Origin: Paraconiothyrium sp. Pb-2020
Taxonomy: Eukaryota > Ascomycota > Dothideomycetes > Pleosporales > Didymosphaeriaceae
Assembly: GCA_022419385.1 (NCBI GenBank)
Contig: JAJUBI010000002.1
Span: 5,270,001-5,334,000 of the forward strand
Length of the DNA stretch: 64,000 nucleotides
Direction of reading: 5' to 3'
Part shown: piece by piece, positions 47,101-59,079 of the stretch
Layout: every line of letters begins with the position of its first letter
Position numbering within the stretch: position 1 is the first letter of the stretch
Position numbers and translations under genes: made by a program
Notes under the pieces: model-generated
Told to the model about the DNA's origin: nothing
The model's input: the letters and a program-made list of their open reading frames with translations, nothing else
The model's database searches: none

Positions 47101-50100
47101 CTGCAGGTAGGAGCTGAACGGCAATTGTTGACCGCTGGTGATATGACTCCCTGAAGTGCAAGGGTTGACTGTGATACGGTCTATGGTCTTCGGGACGTGC
47201 ATGCTCCATAGACTGCCGTCAAAGGGTGCTGCTTTGGCAAGTAGTACTGCTTGGAAAGCTGCATCTAGCATACCAGGATGCACCAAGAGTTCAGACTTCA
47301 GGCCCTTGCTAGGGCCTGCAACAGAACCAGTGACTGAACCGAGTTTCCTTTTGAGATCTGATAAAGCACGGAACTCTCCAGAATACTCGTACTCCAACCG
47401 CTCTAGCGACTCGTAGAATTCTTCTGCCCGTACAGGGAGAAGACTGTCAGGTGACGGTCCCCTGGTCGGGAGGGTTTGAGGACTTGGTTCTCCGAGAGAG
47501 ATTTTAACATAACCAACAGTGAGCACGCGTAACTGCGAGTCACTGTGCAAGCCATGACCAGTCCCCGAGGAGGCAGCTGAATACTTGAAGTTGGCAGAGT
47601 TTATGTCGGCTTCCCGAGTGATGTTGTTGAGCGCAAAGATAGCCTCGACCCTGGAATCATCGCTGTCAAAGGTCAAAGCTTGCTGGATGTTGACATCATG
47701 GACTTGAATGAGTTTCGCGGTGCCAAACGCAGGAACAAGTGCGAGCAATTCCCTGCAGGCTTCGATAGCAAGCACCACGTACCCAGCAGCGGGAAAGACG
47801 ATCTGGCTCTGGAGTCGGTGTCCACCAAGCCAAGGGATCTCTGCGGGACTCAGGATTTGACGCCATCTCAACTCTTGTTCGACGGAGGCGTCACTGGTCA
47901 TATGGCCAAGAAGCTCGTGGACTCTGGGTCTGGACATGGAAGCCTTGGTATATCTCGACTCGTGCCAATAGTCGACATGATGATCCCACGCGTATGTTGG
48001 AAGGTCCTTCACGAGTCTCGGGGGACCTTTCTCAGACATGAAGTTGTCGAAGGCATGCAGATCAAGCGAGGGCTGGCCCATGTGTGTCCAAATGTGACCT
48101 AGCCCTTCTGCTACAGCTACATTGTCTCGGGCGCCTCTTTTCAAGAGCCCTGTATAGGGTATATCCGCTCCGATCGTCTCTCGGATTGTTTGTGCTGCTG
48201 GGCCTTGTAATGCCGGGTGGGGACCAACCTCGAGAGCGAGGAGATTCTTACTGGGGCCGAGGTCGGTGGCTGTCTTCTGAACAGCTTGCATAAACAGGAC
48301 CGGGTTCACGGCATTGTCGACCCAGTACTGATGGCTCAGGCTGTCCAGACCATGATGAAGTATGTTCTTTCCAGATACACTGGAGATCCAGGTACAAGTT
48401 GGGGTAGAAACTTGGATATTCAAAGAGCGCAAAGATTCGGCATAAGGTCCGGCGACCGGGGCCATGTGATGTGAATGGTAGGCTTTGTCCACCTTGAGCA
48501 AACGGGCGAACTTGTCTTCGTCTTCCAAGATGGCCTGCAGCTCTTCAATGGCATCAGCATCGCCAGCCAGTGTCAGACTGGAAGAGGCGTTGTAGGCAGC
48601 GATTGTGGCGCGGCCCTCGAAGACTGGCGATTCGAGGAGCTCTGAAGCGTCGTCAGCCGTAACGCCGACAGCCAACATGGCACCCTTGTGGCCCTGTATA
48701 CCAGCGAGCTTGGTGTGCAGGCCGCGGTAATAGGCAATGGCAATGGCATCATGGGCAGAGAGGACGTTGGCAGCATATGCGGCGGCAATCTCACCGGATG
48801 AATGGCCCACGACAGCGGTGAAGGTAATGCCGGCAGCGCGCAGAAGGTCAACAAGCACAATCTGGAGGGCGGTGCACAGCGGCTGTGACAGTCTAGCCTC
48901 GCCCACACGCGAAGACTCGACACCACGTTCCAGCTCCTGACGCAGCGACCACTGGGGACGATCAGAGGGTGGTAGGCGGCTCAGGTGCCCTTCGAGGTCA
49001 GCGATGATCGCCTCTACCGGCGAATGTTTGAGTAGCTCTGCGCCCATGCGAGGCCATTGGGCGCCCTGTCCCGTAAATATAGCCACGATGCCCATGTCGC
49101 GCCCCAGCTGTGCGCGGACGCCCACGGGGCTGCCAGATGAGGCAGCCTGGAGCTTCTCGCGCAGTCTGGTATACAGCTCGCGAGTATCGGCGGCTGCCAC
49201 AGCGGTCGCATACTGCAAGCGACTCCTGCGAGTGTGCAGCGTGTAAGCCATATCGCGCAGTGATACAGTCTGCTCATTAGCCTCGACGAAGGCTGCGAAC
49301 GCTTCTAGGTATCTGCTCAGCGCCTTTTCAGACGCGGCCGAAAACACAAATGGCACAGCGGCAGTCGTACCGTTATGGGCTGGTGTTGCTGGCGGACTGG
49401 CATCATATGCCTCGAGCAGCGCAAAGCAGTTGGTGCCGCCAAAGCCAAAATTGTTGACGCCTGCCCGCCGCGGTCGCCTTTGGTCTTTCGGCCATGGCTC
49501 GGCGCGTCTTGGTACCTGCAGATGGGCGGCGAAAGGTTCTATGCGGGGATTGAGGCGATTGAGGAGCAGGTTTGGGGGCACGACGCTCTGCTGCAGTGCC
49601 AGTGACGCCTTCATGAGCCCAGCGATGCCGGCAGTGCCCTCAGTGTGGCCGCATACGGTCTTGATGCTGCCGACCCAGAGTCGCCCATCATCCGCATCCT
49701 CCTGTCCGAAAAACGCCGAGTGGATGGCCTCTGCCTCGATCGGATCCCCTGCTGGTGTGCCTGTGCCGTGGGCCTCGAAATACTGGGGTCGGTCCGCATC
49801 GCACAGTGGATCCAGTCCAGCCCTGCGGTACGTATCTCGTATGAGAGCCGCCTGAGCGGCTGCGCTAGGTCTAGGGCAATGGTTAGTCTCTGTGATAGTC
49901 AAACAACCGGACCCGTGAGTCTACTTACAATGTGATCCCACGTGTCTTGCCATCCTGGTTGACACCCGTCTCGCGGATAATGCACTCAACGTCATCACCA
50001 TCTGCTAGCGCGTCGCTTAACTTCTTCAACACCACAGTTGCGACTCCCTCACCGCGAGCATATCCATTCGCGTCCGCATCCCACATACGACCACGCCCGT

Positions 50101-50788
50101 CAGGAGAGAGCATCTGCAGCTTGCTCTCGCTAATATGCGTAATCGGATCGAGGATGAGATTAGCTCCTGCTGCGATGGCAACTCGCGACTGTCCCGACCG
50201 AAGCTGTTGCACCGCCTGATGTACCGCTACTAGGCTTGAGCTGCATGCCGTGTCGATCGTCATCGAAGGTCCATGCCAGTCGAAGAAGTACGACAGTCGA
50301 TTCGACATCAGGCTGCGAGCCGTGCCCATGATATGGTACGTGCCGATGCTCTCGACGTCTCTCATCATGAACTGTTCGTACTCTCCCATCATCAACCCGA
50401 CATAGCACCCGGTGTCCGAACCCCGAAGCACATCCATGGTTTGGCCTGCTGCCTCAAGAGCCTCGTACGTTGTTTCGAGCAGTAGACGGAGCTGCGGATC
50501 CAACACGTTGGCCTCCGCCGGGTTGATGCCAAAGAACCCTGCGTCGAAGCGGCGCTCCACAGCGTCCTCCGAGAGGAAGTAAGACTTCATTCCCTCAACA
50601 TTGCTGTGGCCGTGGTAGGCGCTATTCTTGTGATAGAAGCTTGATGCGTTGAAACGGGATGGCGGTACAGGAATGCAAAGGTCCTTGGGATTCTGAAGCA
50701 GTTCCCACAACTTCGAGGGAGTATTCGTGTCGCCAGGAAAACGACAAGCACTGCCGACGATTGCGATTGGCTCATGCATGCTTGTCAT
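38116..50788 (-). CDS. Hybrid PKS-NRPS (KS-MAT-DH-CMeT-KR-ACP-C-A-T-R)
   Basis: Five exons (49929-50788, 45492-49870, 43928-45383, 41618-43840, 38116-41548) join without frame loss to 4116 residues, the usual size. KS: Cys about 182 (D-T-A-C-S-S-S), E-A-H-G-T-G-T, G-H-T-E-G. MAT: G-H-S-S-G-E. DH: G-H-R-L and L-D-A-A-F-Q. CMeT: E-I-G-A-G-T-G-G-A-T. KR: G-L-T-G-S-L-G and N-Y-A-A-A-N. ACP: G-L-D-S-L-L. A Ser-rich linker leads to C (H-S-L-V-M-D-G at about 2773-2779). A: Y-T-S-G-S-T-G-V-P-K-G, Y-G-P-T-E, G-K-L-D. T: G-G-T-S. R: T-G-A-T-G-L-L-G and Y-S-A-S-K at about 3941-3945. No active ER is seen; the clustered trans-ER supplies it. The product is a methylated polyketide amide of one amino acid. 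R keeps Tyr and Lys, so reductive release is favoured over Dieckmann closure. Confidence 0.95.
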
Positions 50789-51788
50789 GTTCGAACAATG
50801 CTATACGACTGATGTATATGTCTGCAACGCTATTCTGGAGATATAAGAGACGTGTGAAGAGGAAAGTGCTGAAAGGAACAACGATTGAAGGCGATGTTAG
50901 AGATATGAGAACTCGAGCAATGTACTTGATGGCTCTATCGAATGCGGTCATGTAAGTTGTAGCCTGCCCTTTAAGCCTCCTATCTCTAACACCACATCAA
51001 CACAACTACGAAGCAGGTCCTACGTATCAAGTTACCACGAACGCTAGTCCAATGATAGCCGAGGGTGACACCATATACGGGCTCCTTCGTACAGAGAGGA
51101 AGGTATGGACCTTGATCTTCACCGAAGCAATCGGACCGCCTACTTTCCGCCTTCACAAAAGGCCCTTCTGAGAGACTTCTGCATTCCCCATACGCTTAGC
51201 CACTATATTGGCCCCACAAATTTGCGTGGACTGGTCGTCGCCTGTAACTACCGGGGGGTATAACCACCTACTGAAACGAACTTCCGGGGTACATTGAGTA
51301 GCGTGCTTTCTTATGTTTGACTGGGATCCGAAGTCTTCAACGCGTCAACCCATCTAACATCTCGGTCCTATGCAGTACGAGAGACAAGGGAGAGCGAGGC
51401 CCACTTCGGTGAAACTGTTGAGATCGACCGAATATTCGGAACTTGAAATCGGGAGACGTAATATTCCTTTCAGACGCAGTGGAGGCACGGGCTTCTGGGG
51501 ACGGCAATCTCCGCAAGTGGGGAGCAGTAGCTAATCGTGTAGGATACATTCAGGATGCGGTCATTGTGAATCAATGCTTAACACTAAGAAGGCTGGATGA
51601 GAGCAAAACACTTGGTCGTTTTTGCATGAAGCAGATTACTCAAGGACAGATCATATTACAGGCTGGCCCTTTGGATGTCATAACAACTTTCTCAAGTTCT
51701 ACAGAAAGGCTAACTCGCCGCCCCTAATCAAACTTATACCCGTCTGCAGTGTTGAATATGCAAACTATGCTCTCCCATATTATAACAG
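50789..51788. promoter_or_regulatory. PKS-NRPS upstream region
   Basis: 1 kb between the PKS-NRPS start and the P450 3' end, both on the minus strand. It must hold the PKS-NRPS promoter; no specific motif could be assigned. Confidence 0.4.
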
Positions 51789-53578
51789 CTATCCACGTAG
51801 CGTATACTTCAGCCGAAGCGGCATCTTAGGCCTCTCAACCACCTTCAAATCACGATCAATTAGAGGCGTCTCTGTCACTGGTCTATCCTGTGCGTCACAC
51901 AAGACATAGTCGAACATGGCCGAAAAGGATGCCGTTATGATAGCGTTTTCCAGCTTAGCAAACTTTGCCAATGTGTTAGTGCTTCGATTGCACAGACAAG
52001 AAAAGGAAGCAGCTTACCCTCATACCCACTGTAACGACGTTGCAGTTAGAAAATATTCATAGTAGTAGGCAGGTTGAAGAACATTTGGGATGAACTCACA
52101 GCAAGCATGGCGGCCGGAACCCCAGCCCACAAAACCTAAAGGTACCTTCTTGTCTTCCGCCCTCTCAGGCGTATACCGCCCAGGTTCGAACGTCGTTGGA
52201 TCCGGATATATCTCAGAATTCATATGCACATCGTCAACAGGAAAAGCAACAAAGCCATCTTTGGGCACGATCTCCCCTGTGCCCCCGATCTTTACGTCCT
52301 TACCGCCGACATTTTTGCGAAAAGCAGTTCCAACAGTCTGTAGGCGGATAGACTCTTGCAGACACATGTTGATGACGGGGAACTCAGATTCCCATTCATC
52401 GAGAGTAAGTTTGGCGAGGACGTCGACGGAGGTTTGTGACGGGCTGGTTGATCGTTTCAGAATGGCCTCATCGACTTCAGCGCGGACTCGCTCTTTCCAC
52501 TGCGGGTTCAGTGCTAAATAGCAGAGAACCCATGCAGCGTTGATACCGGAATTGAGCAAGGCTGCTAAGAGGCCGTTGATAAGGAACTAGGGAGAACAGT
52601 ATGAACATCCGCCACATAAATCGCATTTCAAACTACAAGAGATAAGGATCGATACGTACCATGACTATTTTCATAGTAGACTCTCCGTCGTCCAGCAGGA
52701 CTTGTACCATATCATCCTCTCGCCGCCCGGTCTTCTTGCGATTCTGCACGAGACGATGAATCATGAAATAGAACCGTATAGATGCGACTAGACGCTTCCC
52801 GTGCTTCAGCGTAGGCAGCCAAGGGAAAATAATCCGCGCCGTACTACTATTCTTATCAATCGCCTCGACTAAATGTAGCGACTCTTCTAGTAACTCGGGA
52901 GACTCAGAAATCTCCCTTACACCAATAGAGCGCATAGTAAGACGGTAGACGATGCGATTCATCTCCTCGAAAGGGTCGAACATACCGCCTCTGGTGCCGC
53001 CAGATAACGAAATCCATTCAAGCGCGGACAAGGCATCGCTCAGCAGAAAGGGTAAATTTCTGGCCAAATTTTCTTTTTTGAAGTGCTTGATGAGCTTCTT
53101 AGCGAACCAGGCGTCGAACTTGATTCCATTCTCCGTTGAGTTGACATCGGGGGTAGCAGTGAGCAAAGCTGCATAACTATAATGTAAAAGATCATCAGGA
53201 CCGCAACTTTAAGGCTTCCTCCTTGGGGTTGGATGTTTAGACATACCCGTCTGCTAAGCTGAACTCTTTCGACTCGTAGAAGGCTTTGCGCCCGTTGAGT
53301 CCCGATACACCTACGACGGGGTAATTCCCGCAATAGAAACTGTAGTTTCCCGTCTTAGTAGCTGAAGCAGCATCTCTGCAGAACGCCCATCGTTGTCTGA
53401 AGAAACGCAATGATCCCAGAATGGGCAGGTTCTCCTTGACTAATCGGGGTGCGTCTTTTGGTAGCGAAGGCCGTCCAGCTATTCGCAGACCGATAAGAAG
53501 AAGGAAGCTTATGCAAGCCCCATAAGCAATTGAAGACCATCCCTGGTCCTGAATGATGTTACTGGGGAACAAGAACAT
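51789..53578 (-). CDS. Cytochrome P450 (first of three), with 11-nt microexon
   Basis: Five exons (53247-53578, 52660-53176, 52100-52586, 52018-52028, 51789-51962) give 506 residues. An N-terminal membrane anchor (I-A-Y-G-A-C-I-S-F-L-L-L-I-G-L-R) is followed by a Pro-rich hinge. The I-helix region is L-L-N-S-G-I-N-A-A. The K-helix E-x-x-R is in C-L-Q-E-S-I-R-L, and the PERF-like motif in F-E-P-G-R-Y. The heme loop is F-V-G-W-G-S-G-R-H-A-C-L-G, where the Cys codon ends exon 3 and the 11-base exon 4 supplies L-G-M-R. The tail is A-K-L-E-N-A-I-I-T-A-S-F. It is the gene directly upstream of the PKS-NRPS on the same strand, so oxidation of its product (for example the ring-modifying P450s of other PKS-NRPS pathways) is likely; the reaction cannot be told. 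Confidence 0.88.
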
Positions 53579-54789
53579 GACTGTTGATTATGGTATGTAC
53601 AAATTTCTTTTTTCGCAACGAGAGTTCCGAGCACTTGCAACAAAGCAAGAATATCTAAGGCAGAAGCAACGCATAGATCCCACGTCGCTGTGGATAACCA
53701 GGGTAGACTGATAAGCTACTTTGGTGCCACGCTAATGGGATAGTCTAGACAAGAGTGAATACACGGTTGGGCTGTGGTACGAATGTATTCGCGTAGTTGG
53801 GTGATCCACACTCTCGTACAACCAATCGGACCTACCAGCATCAGCAGTACGAATCCCTTCCACTCCACAGGAAGGTTGGGCTTTCTCCAAAACTCGGAGA
53901 GAACATTGACTGCGGTTTTACCATCCCGATGGTCATAATCTAGGTAATATGCATACCGTATGACCGTGTCACGTCTCCAGAAGGACCGGATCGTAGGCGA
54001 TATCTCGGTGGTATCTTGTACACAACCAATGTACCACATTATCGGCAATAGTTCAAGCGGCTAACTCCACACTTGAGCTATCCTCACACCAGAAGATCCC
54101 GCCCGTCACCGTCGGCGCTACCGGTCGTTTAGTCGGGCTTCGGCCCGATTCCGCGCGGGCGCTGCCGAGCGAGTGTCCGAACGGACTCTGAAGCGGTACG
54201 CGGTGAGTGGTGTAGTGAGACCCACATCAGAAGATCCCACCCGTCGCCGTGGGCGCTACTAGCCATATATGCGAGTCTGATTCTGATGCCGCGCGGGCGC
54301 TGCCGAGTGGGTGTCCAAACGGACCCTAAAGTGGTACGTGGTGAGTAAGTAGGGTGTAGCGAGGATGGAGATGTCACCTATTGAACATCGCATAACGCGT
54401 AGACGTTATTTCGGTTTGATGATCTAGAACAACGCTGGTATGTCGACATTTGGTCAAGGTCTTAGCACGGCAGCTGAGTTGATTGCTTTTCACAGTCGTT
54501 GGGGGCGATGCGACAGGCTTACGTGAGGCTTTAGCTTCGTTGAAGGAAAAAGTAAGGGGCTAAGCGAGAGGAGGTCTGTGCATTGACGGGATACCTGTAA
54601 ACCCTACGGTAATTTACGTCGACTTACACTTACATGCCAAAGATCCAATAGGGATCCGTACATTTTTAATCACGGAGAGACTCGAATCATCGTATTCAGC
54701 AGGCTGTTTCACAGAGAAAGGGTATCAAAAGACGAAGACATTGCAATATTGCCAGAATTCATTGTTACAGCTTGTATCAAATGCCATTC
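53579..54789. other. Intergenic region with tandem repeat
   Basis: About 1.2 kb. A minus-strand 110-codon ORF at 53716-54048 has no recognised family and no close start context, so I leave it uncalled. The pair of diverged repeats at 54088-54360 is listed separately. Confidence 0.4.
54088..54360. repeat. Diverged tandem duplication, unit about 135-140 bp
   Basis: Two adjacent units share AGAAGATCCC-CCCGTC-CCGT-GGCGCTAC at their start (near 54091 and 54231). They also share GCGCGGGCGCTGCCGAG, GTGTCC-AACGGAC and GGTACG-GGTGAGT further on. Most differences in the 3' half are C/T or G/A changes. The middle 30 bases differ strongly. It is not coding. Confidence 0.7.
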
Positions 54790-55943
54790 TCACTCCAGGA
54801 AGGCAACCAATTTCTTCCCAGAAACAGATCCCGTTTTCAACAAGCGAACTCCTTCCATAATCCCATTGAAACCCCGCTCTAGCTCTTGCAATGGATGAGC
54901 ACGTATGCTCCCCTCATCAATAAGCTTCTGAAACACCGCATACCAACGTACCGCAAACTCGAACGTTTCAGGGCTAGCTTCTCTCTCATAGCCTTTGCTC
55001 AGAGGTATGGACTTGCCAAAGATATCCAGTGCAAAGATCCAATCATGCTTGACCGCTCTGCGCTTCGGTCGCATTTCCCCGGGACACAGCTCCAAAGTGA
55101 TGTACCGGCCCCCCGTACGAGCGATAGAGGAGTAGCAGCAGGCGACCGAGAAATTGTCCGTCACACAGTCGAGTGCATATGCTAGCTTGTTGCGGGTTAA
55201 CTGCCGGATTTTGTTCGCCACGTCATGGTCTGCGTAGTCGAGTACGTGCGATGCCCCGTATGATTTGACAAGGTCGAAGTTCTGGGGTGAGCAGGTAGCT
55301 ATGGACGTGTATCCAGATCTGCACGAAGAATTAGCGGCTTGAATCTATCTTTGATTCACTCAAAGCTTTCTTACAGTCGTAACAGTTGCAAAGCCATCGT
55401 TCCAGAAGCCGTACTTGCCCCATATACAAGCACGTAAACAGGTTGGCTTTCAGATGATAGCGGCTTCTCGGGTGAGGAAGGCAAATTCATGGCCTTCCAA
55501 AGGGACAATGCGGCAGTCAATAACCCAACGCCTATCGCTGCCGCCTCTAGCGGCTTCATGCTTTCCGGAACCTTGTAAATCAAATGTGCGTGCGCTAGTA
55601 AATATTCCGCAAAAGCTCCATTGCCCGGCTCAGCTGGATTAGAGCCGTGAATGTAGCCGCAGACCGTATCTCCTAGTTTCAGGTCTGGGCGCACCGTTCC
55701 AACCGTCGGATCCATGCGTACTATTTTGCCGACGAAATCAGAGCCGATGATAGCGCCCGGAGTGGGGAAGTTGGTTCCCATCTTGTGGTCACATTGATTC
55801 ACGGCTACGCCAACTGTCTTGATAAGGAGGGTGTTCGGCTGGAGTTGAGGAATGGAAACGTTGTTCCTGATGATTGGCTGTCCTGCAGAGTCCTGAACGA
55901 TTGCAGTTTGCGAGCCCGGTAAAAGAGGTATTGAAGTAGTCAT
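54790..55943 (-). CDS. Trans-acting enoyl reductase (LovC-type, medium-chain dehydrogenase)
   Basis: Two exons (55375-55943, 54790-55318) give 365 residues. It is a zinc-independent medium-chain alcohol dehydrogenase/quinone reductase. It shows the GroES-like N-terminal half (V-A-V-N-Q-C-D-H-K-M-G, G-A-I-I-G-S-D-F-V-G, L-G-D-T-V-C-G-Y-I-H-G), A-A-A-I-G-V-G-L-L-T-A-A-L-S-L, and the NADPH fold (V-L-V-Y-G-A-S-T-A-S-G-T-M-A-L-Q-L). This is the pattern of the stand-alone reductases that work with fungal HR-PKS and PKS-NRPS lacking ER. Here it reduces selected enoyl intermediates on the PKS-NRPS. The frame stays open upstream to a Met at 56051, but 55943 gives the normal family start. Confidence 0.92.
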
Positions 55944-56478
55944 TCTGGCCGTAGAGTGGAATATGAGGCGTCGTAACGTTGAATGGAGTTGACGGTAAAA
56001 GTGATCTTCCAATATTTCAAGATATGCGCATGCATGCCAGAAACTCTGCACTCATGTGCAACACTTATACTTCGAGACACCAGCGTAATGGTAATCTTAA
56101 CAATGACGTGGCATTGGTTAATTCAGCACTTAGTGGTGGATGCGATAAGAATTTCTTGGAATCCTGAGCACACTGCAGATTGCTCCTCTAGGGCATAATC
56201 GCATACGATGCCCTCATTCGGTCCTTCTTCGGTATTCACATCGGTTGCTAATCTTCAATCAGACATGATTCATGACGAGGTTATCCAAGGTAGGAGTGCA
56301 TACTTTTACAGAGCCGACCACAATGTGGATTTCAGGTACATAGAGTCATGTAAACTGTGAAGACACTTCTGATGAGTTCTAGTACGAGATGAAATAGCAG
56401 TGAGCATTGGACGCTTCGTAGTAACTTCATACTCATTTCCAACTAAGTGTTGACCACCCGGTAATTTTGCGCCCGGTC
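55944..56478. other. Intergenic, trans-ER promoter
   Basis: About 535 bases between two minus-strand genes. No gene recognised. Confidence 0.4.
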
Positions 56479-58416
56479 TTAGTTTGCCTCTAGTTGAACC
56501 TTGCGTAGACTCACATAACAGTCCCTTGGCTTGCTCGTGACGCCCATCTTAACCCTGTAAGAAGATAGCCGTTTCGGACCGGGCAAAAGCTCAAAGTTCC
56601 ACACTATCAGCGTTATCAAGATCCTCAGCTCGAGATAAGCCAATCTTCTGCCATAGCATCCTCGCAACCCGAGCCCGAAGGAAAGCATTGGTCCAGCGTT
56701 GTGGTCGAATTGTTTCTTCACGTCCGAAGACGGAGAATCCTCCGCTGGCACAAGCCATCTTTCAGGCTCGAACACATTCATGTCTTGAGGGTCCCACTCC
56801 GTACGGTACCTGCCCTGTAGCTTGGCTGTTTGGCAACTCTGAGAGCGGCGGCTCTCTTCGATGTCAAAGGCAGGATGTCTCATACTTTGAGCTTGCGTGA
56901 GCATCAGAAGAATGGTACCTTTTGGCACATGGTGACCTAGTACCTGGGTATCGGTCATGGCCTGTCGGTCTATAGCAGGGCTGGTCCCACTATGGCGGAG
57001 AGTCTCCTCAATCACGGCGTCGAGATAGGGAATGTCAGTACCAGTGATTTCATCCACGGTAGGGCTTCTTCCATCAGACTTTGCCGAGGCAAAGGATGCC
57101 TGGAGGATGGATCGTAACTTCGCCTGAGGACTCTGGTTATCCATCATAGCTTTTAGACCCCATAATAGTGTTGTACTAGTGGTTTCATGGCCTCCGATGA
57201 CAAAGCCAAATGTCTGGTCAGGTCATTAGAAACAACTTCTGGAGTATAAGGAAGTCTCATAGCAGTACACATCCGGGGATCACTGATATGTGTCTCGTGC
57301 GGTGCTTACCTCGATCTTCATTGTGGGCGAGAAGTACTGAGGAGCTCTGTTTTCCTTCTCGGCCAATTGTTTCTCGCGTTGCACCATGTGATCCACAGCT
57401 GAACGAACTGCCGGTTGCGATTTGTCCCCGCGGTCTTGACGCGGTTGGTCCGAGGTTTCCAGATGATCTACCGCACGCTCCAGCTCTCTGAGAATGCAGG
57501 CATCTTTGATTTTCCGCGCACGACGCATGCTCGGAGTCAGCTCCATAAGCTTCCATGTTAATCGCATCAATGGCGAGCCCTGAATCTTCTCGACGGCCGC
57601 AGTAAGAGACAGTGTCCCACTTATGACATCGTTGAGCTTCGGCTCCGGAAACTCCACAGCATCCTCATCAGACTTGGTAGCATCGGCGCGAAGTAGGTCC
57701 TCCATGGCTCTAGGACCCAGCTTCTTAAGGGTTTGTAGCTTGGATTGGGTCGCATTATACTCGAATGCCTGGCCAAAAGCAAAGGCGTGCACAGCGTCTA
57801 GTGCCGCTATGAAGATGTCGTCTTGTGCGCTGAATGGCCTGGCTCCCGCCGCCTGCACCTTTAATTTCCACAGATCGATCAGCAAGGATGCGCTGTGATA
57901 GACGGCCGGCGCGGCTACGTTGCGCAGAAATGGCGGCGACATGAGGTCCTGCAGCAACCTGCGGTGAGATTTCCAGACAGAGTTAGTCCGCTGCACAAGG
58001 TGGTGGCCGGGGAGCAGACCCCTCAACAGCTCCGCTAGCATGTCGGACCGGTCCCACTCTTTTCGACGCATGAGGATGTCCTGGCTCTCGCGAAAATCAG
58101 CTAGGATGAGGACGGGCCGAGACAAGGGGCGAATGAACATCTGGATGATAGGCGAGTTCATTGCATCCATCTGCTCTTGGATCCATTGCATGTATGTACG
58201 ATCTGAGTTTGATGTGGCTTGCAGCATATCCGGAATGTCGCCGAGAACCTTACGGGTAGCCTCGGGCCTGTAGGGAATGCCTGGGATCGGCTTGGGAAGA
58301 GCCCAGTAGCGAATTGTGTAGACTGCTAGAAACACGAAAGCCGTGAAAAGAATGAGAGGCCTGGTAGTATGTGCGTGGCCTATCGAGCCATCTGTCGAGA
58401 TGCTTGGAGATGACAT
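56479..58416 (-). CDS. Cytochrome P450 (second of three)
   Basis: Two exons (57310-58416, 56479-57213) give 613 residues, long for a P450. It has an N-terminal membrane helix (L-I-L-F-T-A-F-V-F-L-A-V-Y-T-I-R-Y) followed by the P-I-P-G-I-P-Y hinge. The I-helix is F-V-I-G-G-H-E-T-T-S-T (split by the intron), K-helix E-x-x-R in E-E-T-L-R-H, F-E-P-E-R-W, and heme loop F-G-L-G-L-R-G-C-Y-G. The extra length sits in a polar, basic linker around residues 315-370. The start at 58416 (M-S-S-P-S) precedes the anchor directly; the same frame is open for 203 more codons upstream. It is divergent from the third P450 across about 660 bases. Likely a tailoring enzyme of the PKS-NRPS cluster. Confidence 0.88.
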
Positions 58417-59079
58417 GTCGACGTGAGACGTTCTGACGAATCTGGTAAAGATATCTAGGTAGTGGTGGTTTTCTGTAGTTTTGTCAAATAAATTCGAAAG
58501 GTAACTCGGGAACTTGTTACTGATATGAAAATTTGTACTCAACGTAGGTGTGCTGAGGCTCTGTACTTCTGAGTAGCCATTCAAATATCCTGGCAGTACA
58601 TTAGAAGAATTGTGGATGCTCACTGTTCCAGGAGGCTGCATATGCAACCCGTCACAGAAACACGCGTCGTCCCTCCCTTCCTTGTTTCTACCGCCTATGA
58701 AGATAGCGCTATCACCTTGCATTGATTTTCTGTGTCGGCTGATCGTACCGGCATAGGCTTCGGCAATCGTAGCTTGAGCGATATGAGTGAGAACGAATAG
58801 GTTTCGGATCAAACTACCTCTACAATGCAACATTCGGCCGACCTCCGCAGCACGTGAATCTAAGGATGCTCGGATGCCGAGCGATTGGCAAAAGGCCACG
58901 TCAGACACCGGACATCGGCCTACATTGTGGTTAACCCCGTACAGTGAGATTGAAGCAGTGATGTAGCCAGATAGAGTTGGAGGCATCTCGACCTCTTCGT
59001 ACCTACCTACTGGCAATTTGACCATCCACTGTTACTTACAGCTTTTAACGCTTCCACAACGATTTATTCCACTTTCAAG
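58417..59079. promoter_or_regulatory. Divergent promoter between two P450 genes
   Basis: About 660 bases. On the minus strand it is continuously open in frame with the second P450 up to 59025. No operator motif was assigned. Confidence 0.4.

Noticed and set aside
53716..54048. 110-codon minus-strand ORF
   Set aside because: No recognised domain, and it sits in a repeat-bearing gap; could be a fragment but support is too weak.
58417..59025. Met at 59025 as start of the second P450
   Set aside because: The Met at 58416 directly precedes the membrane anchor as in the family; the extra 203 residues show no domain.
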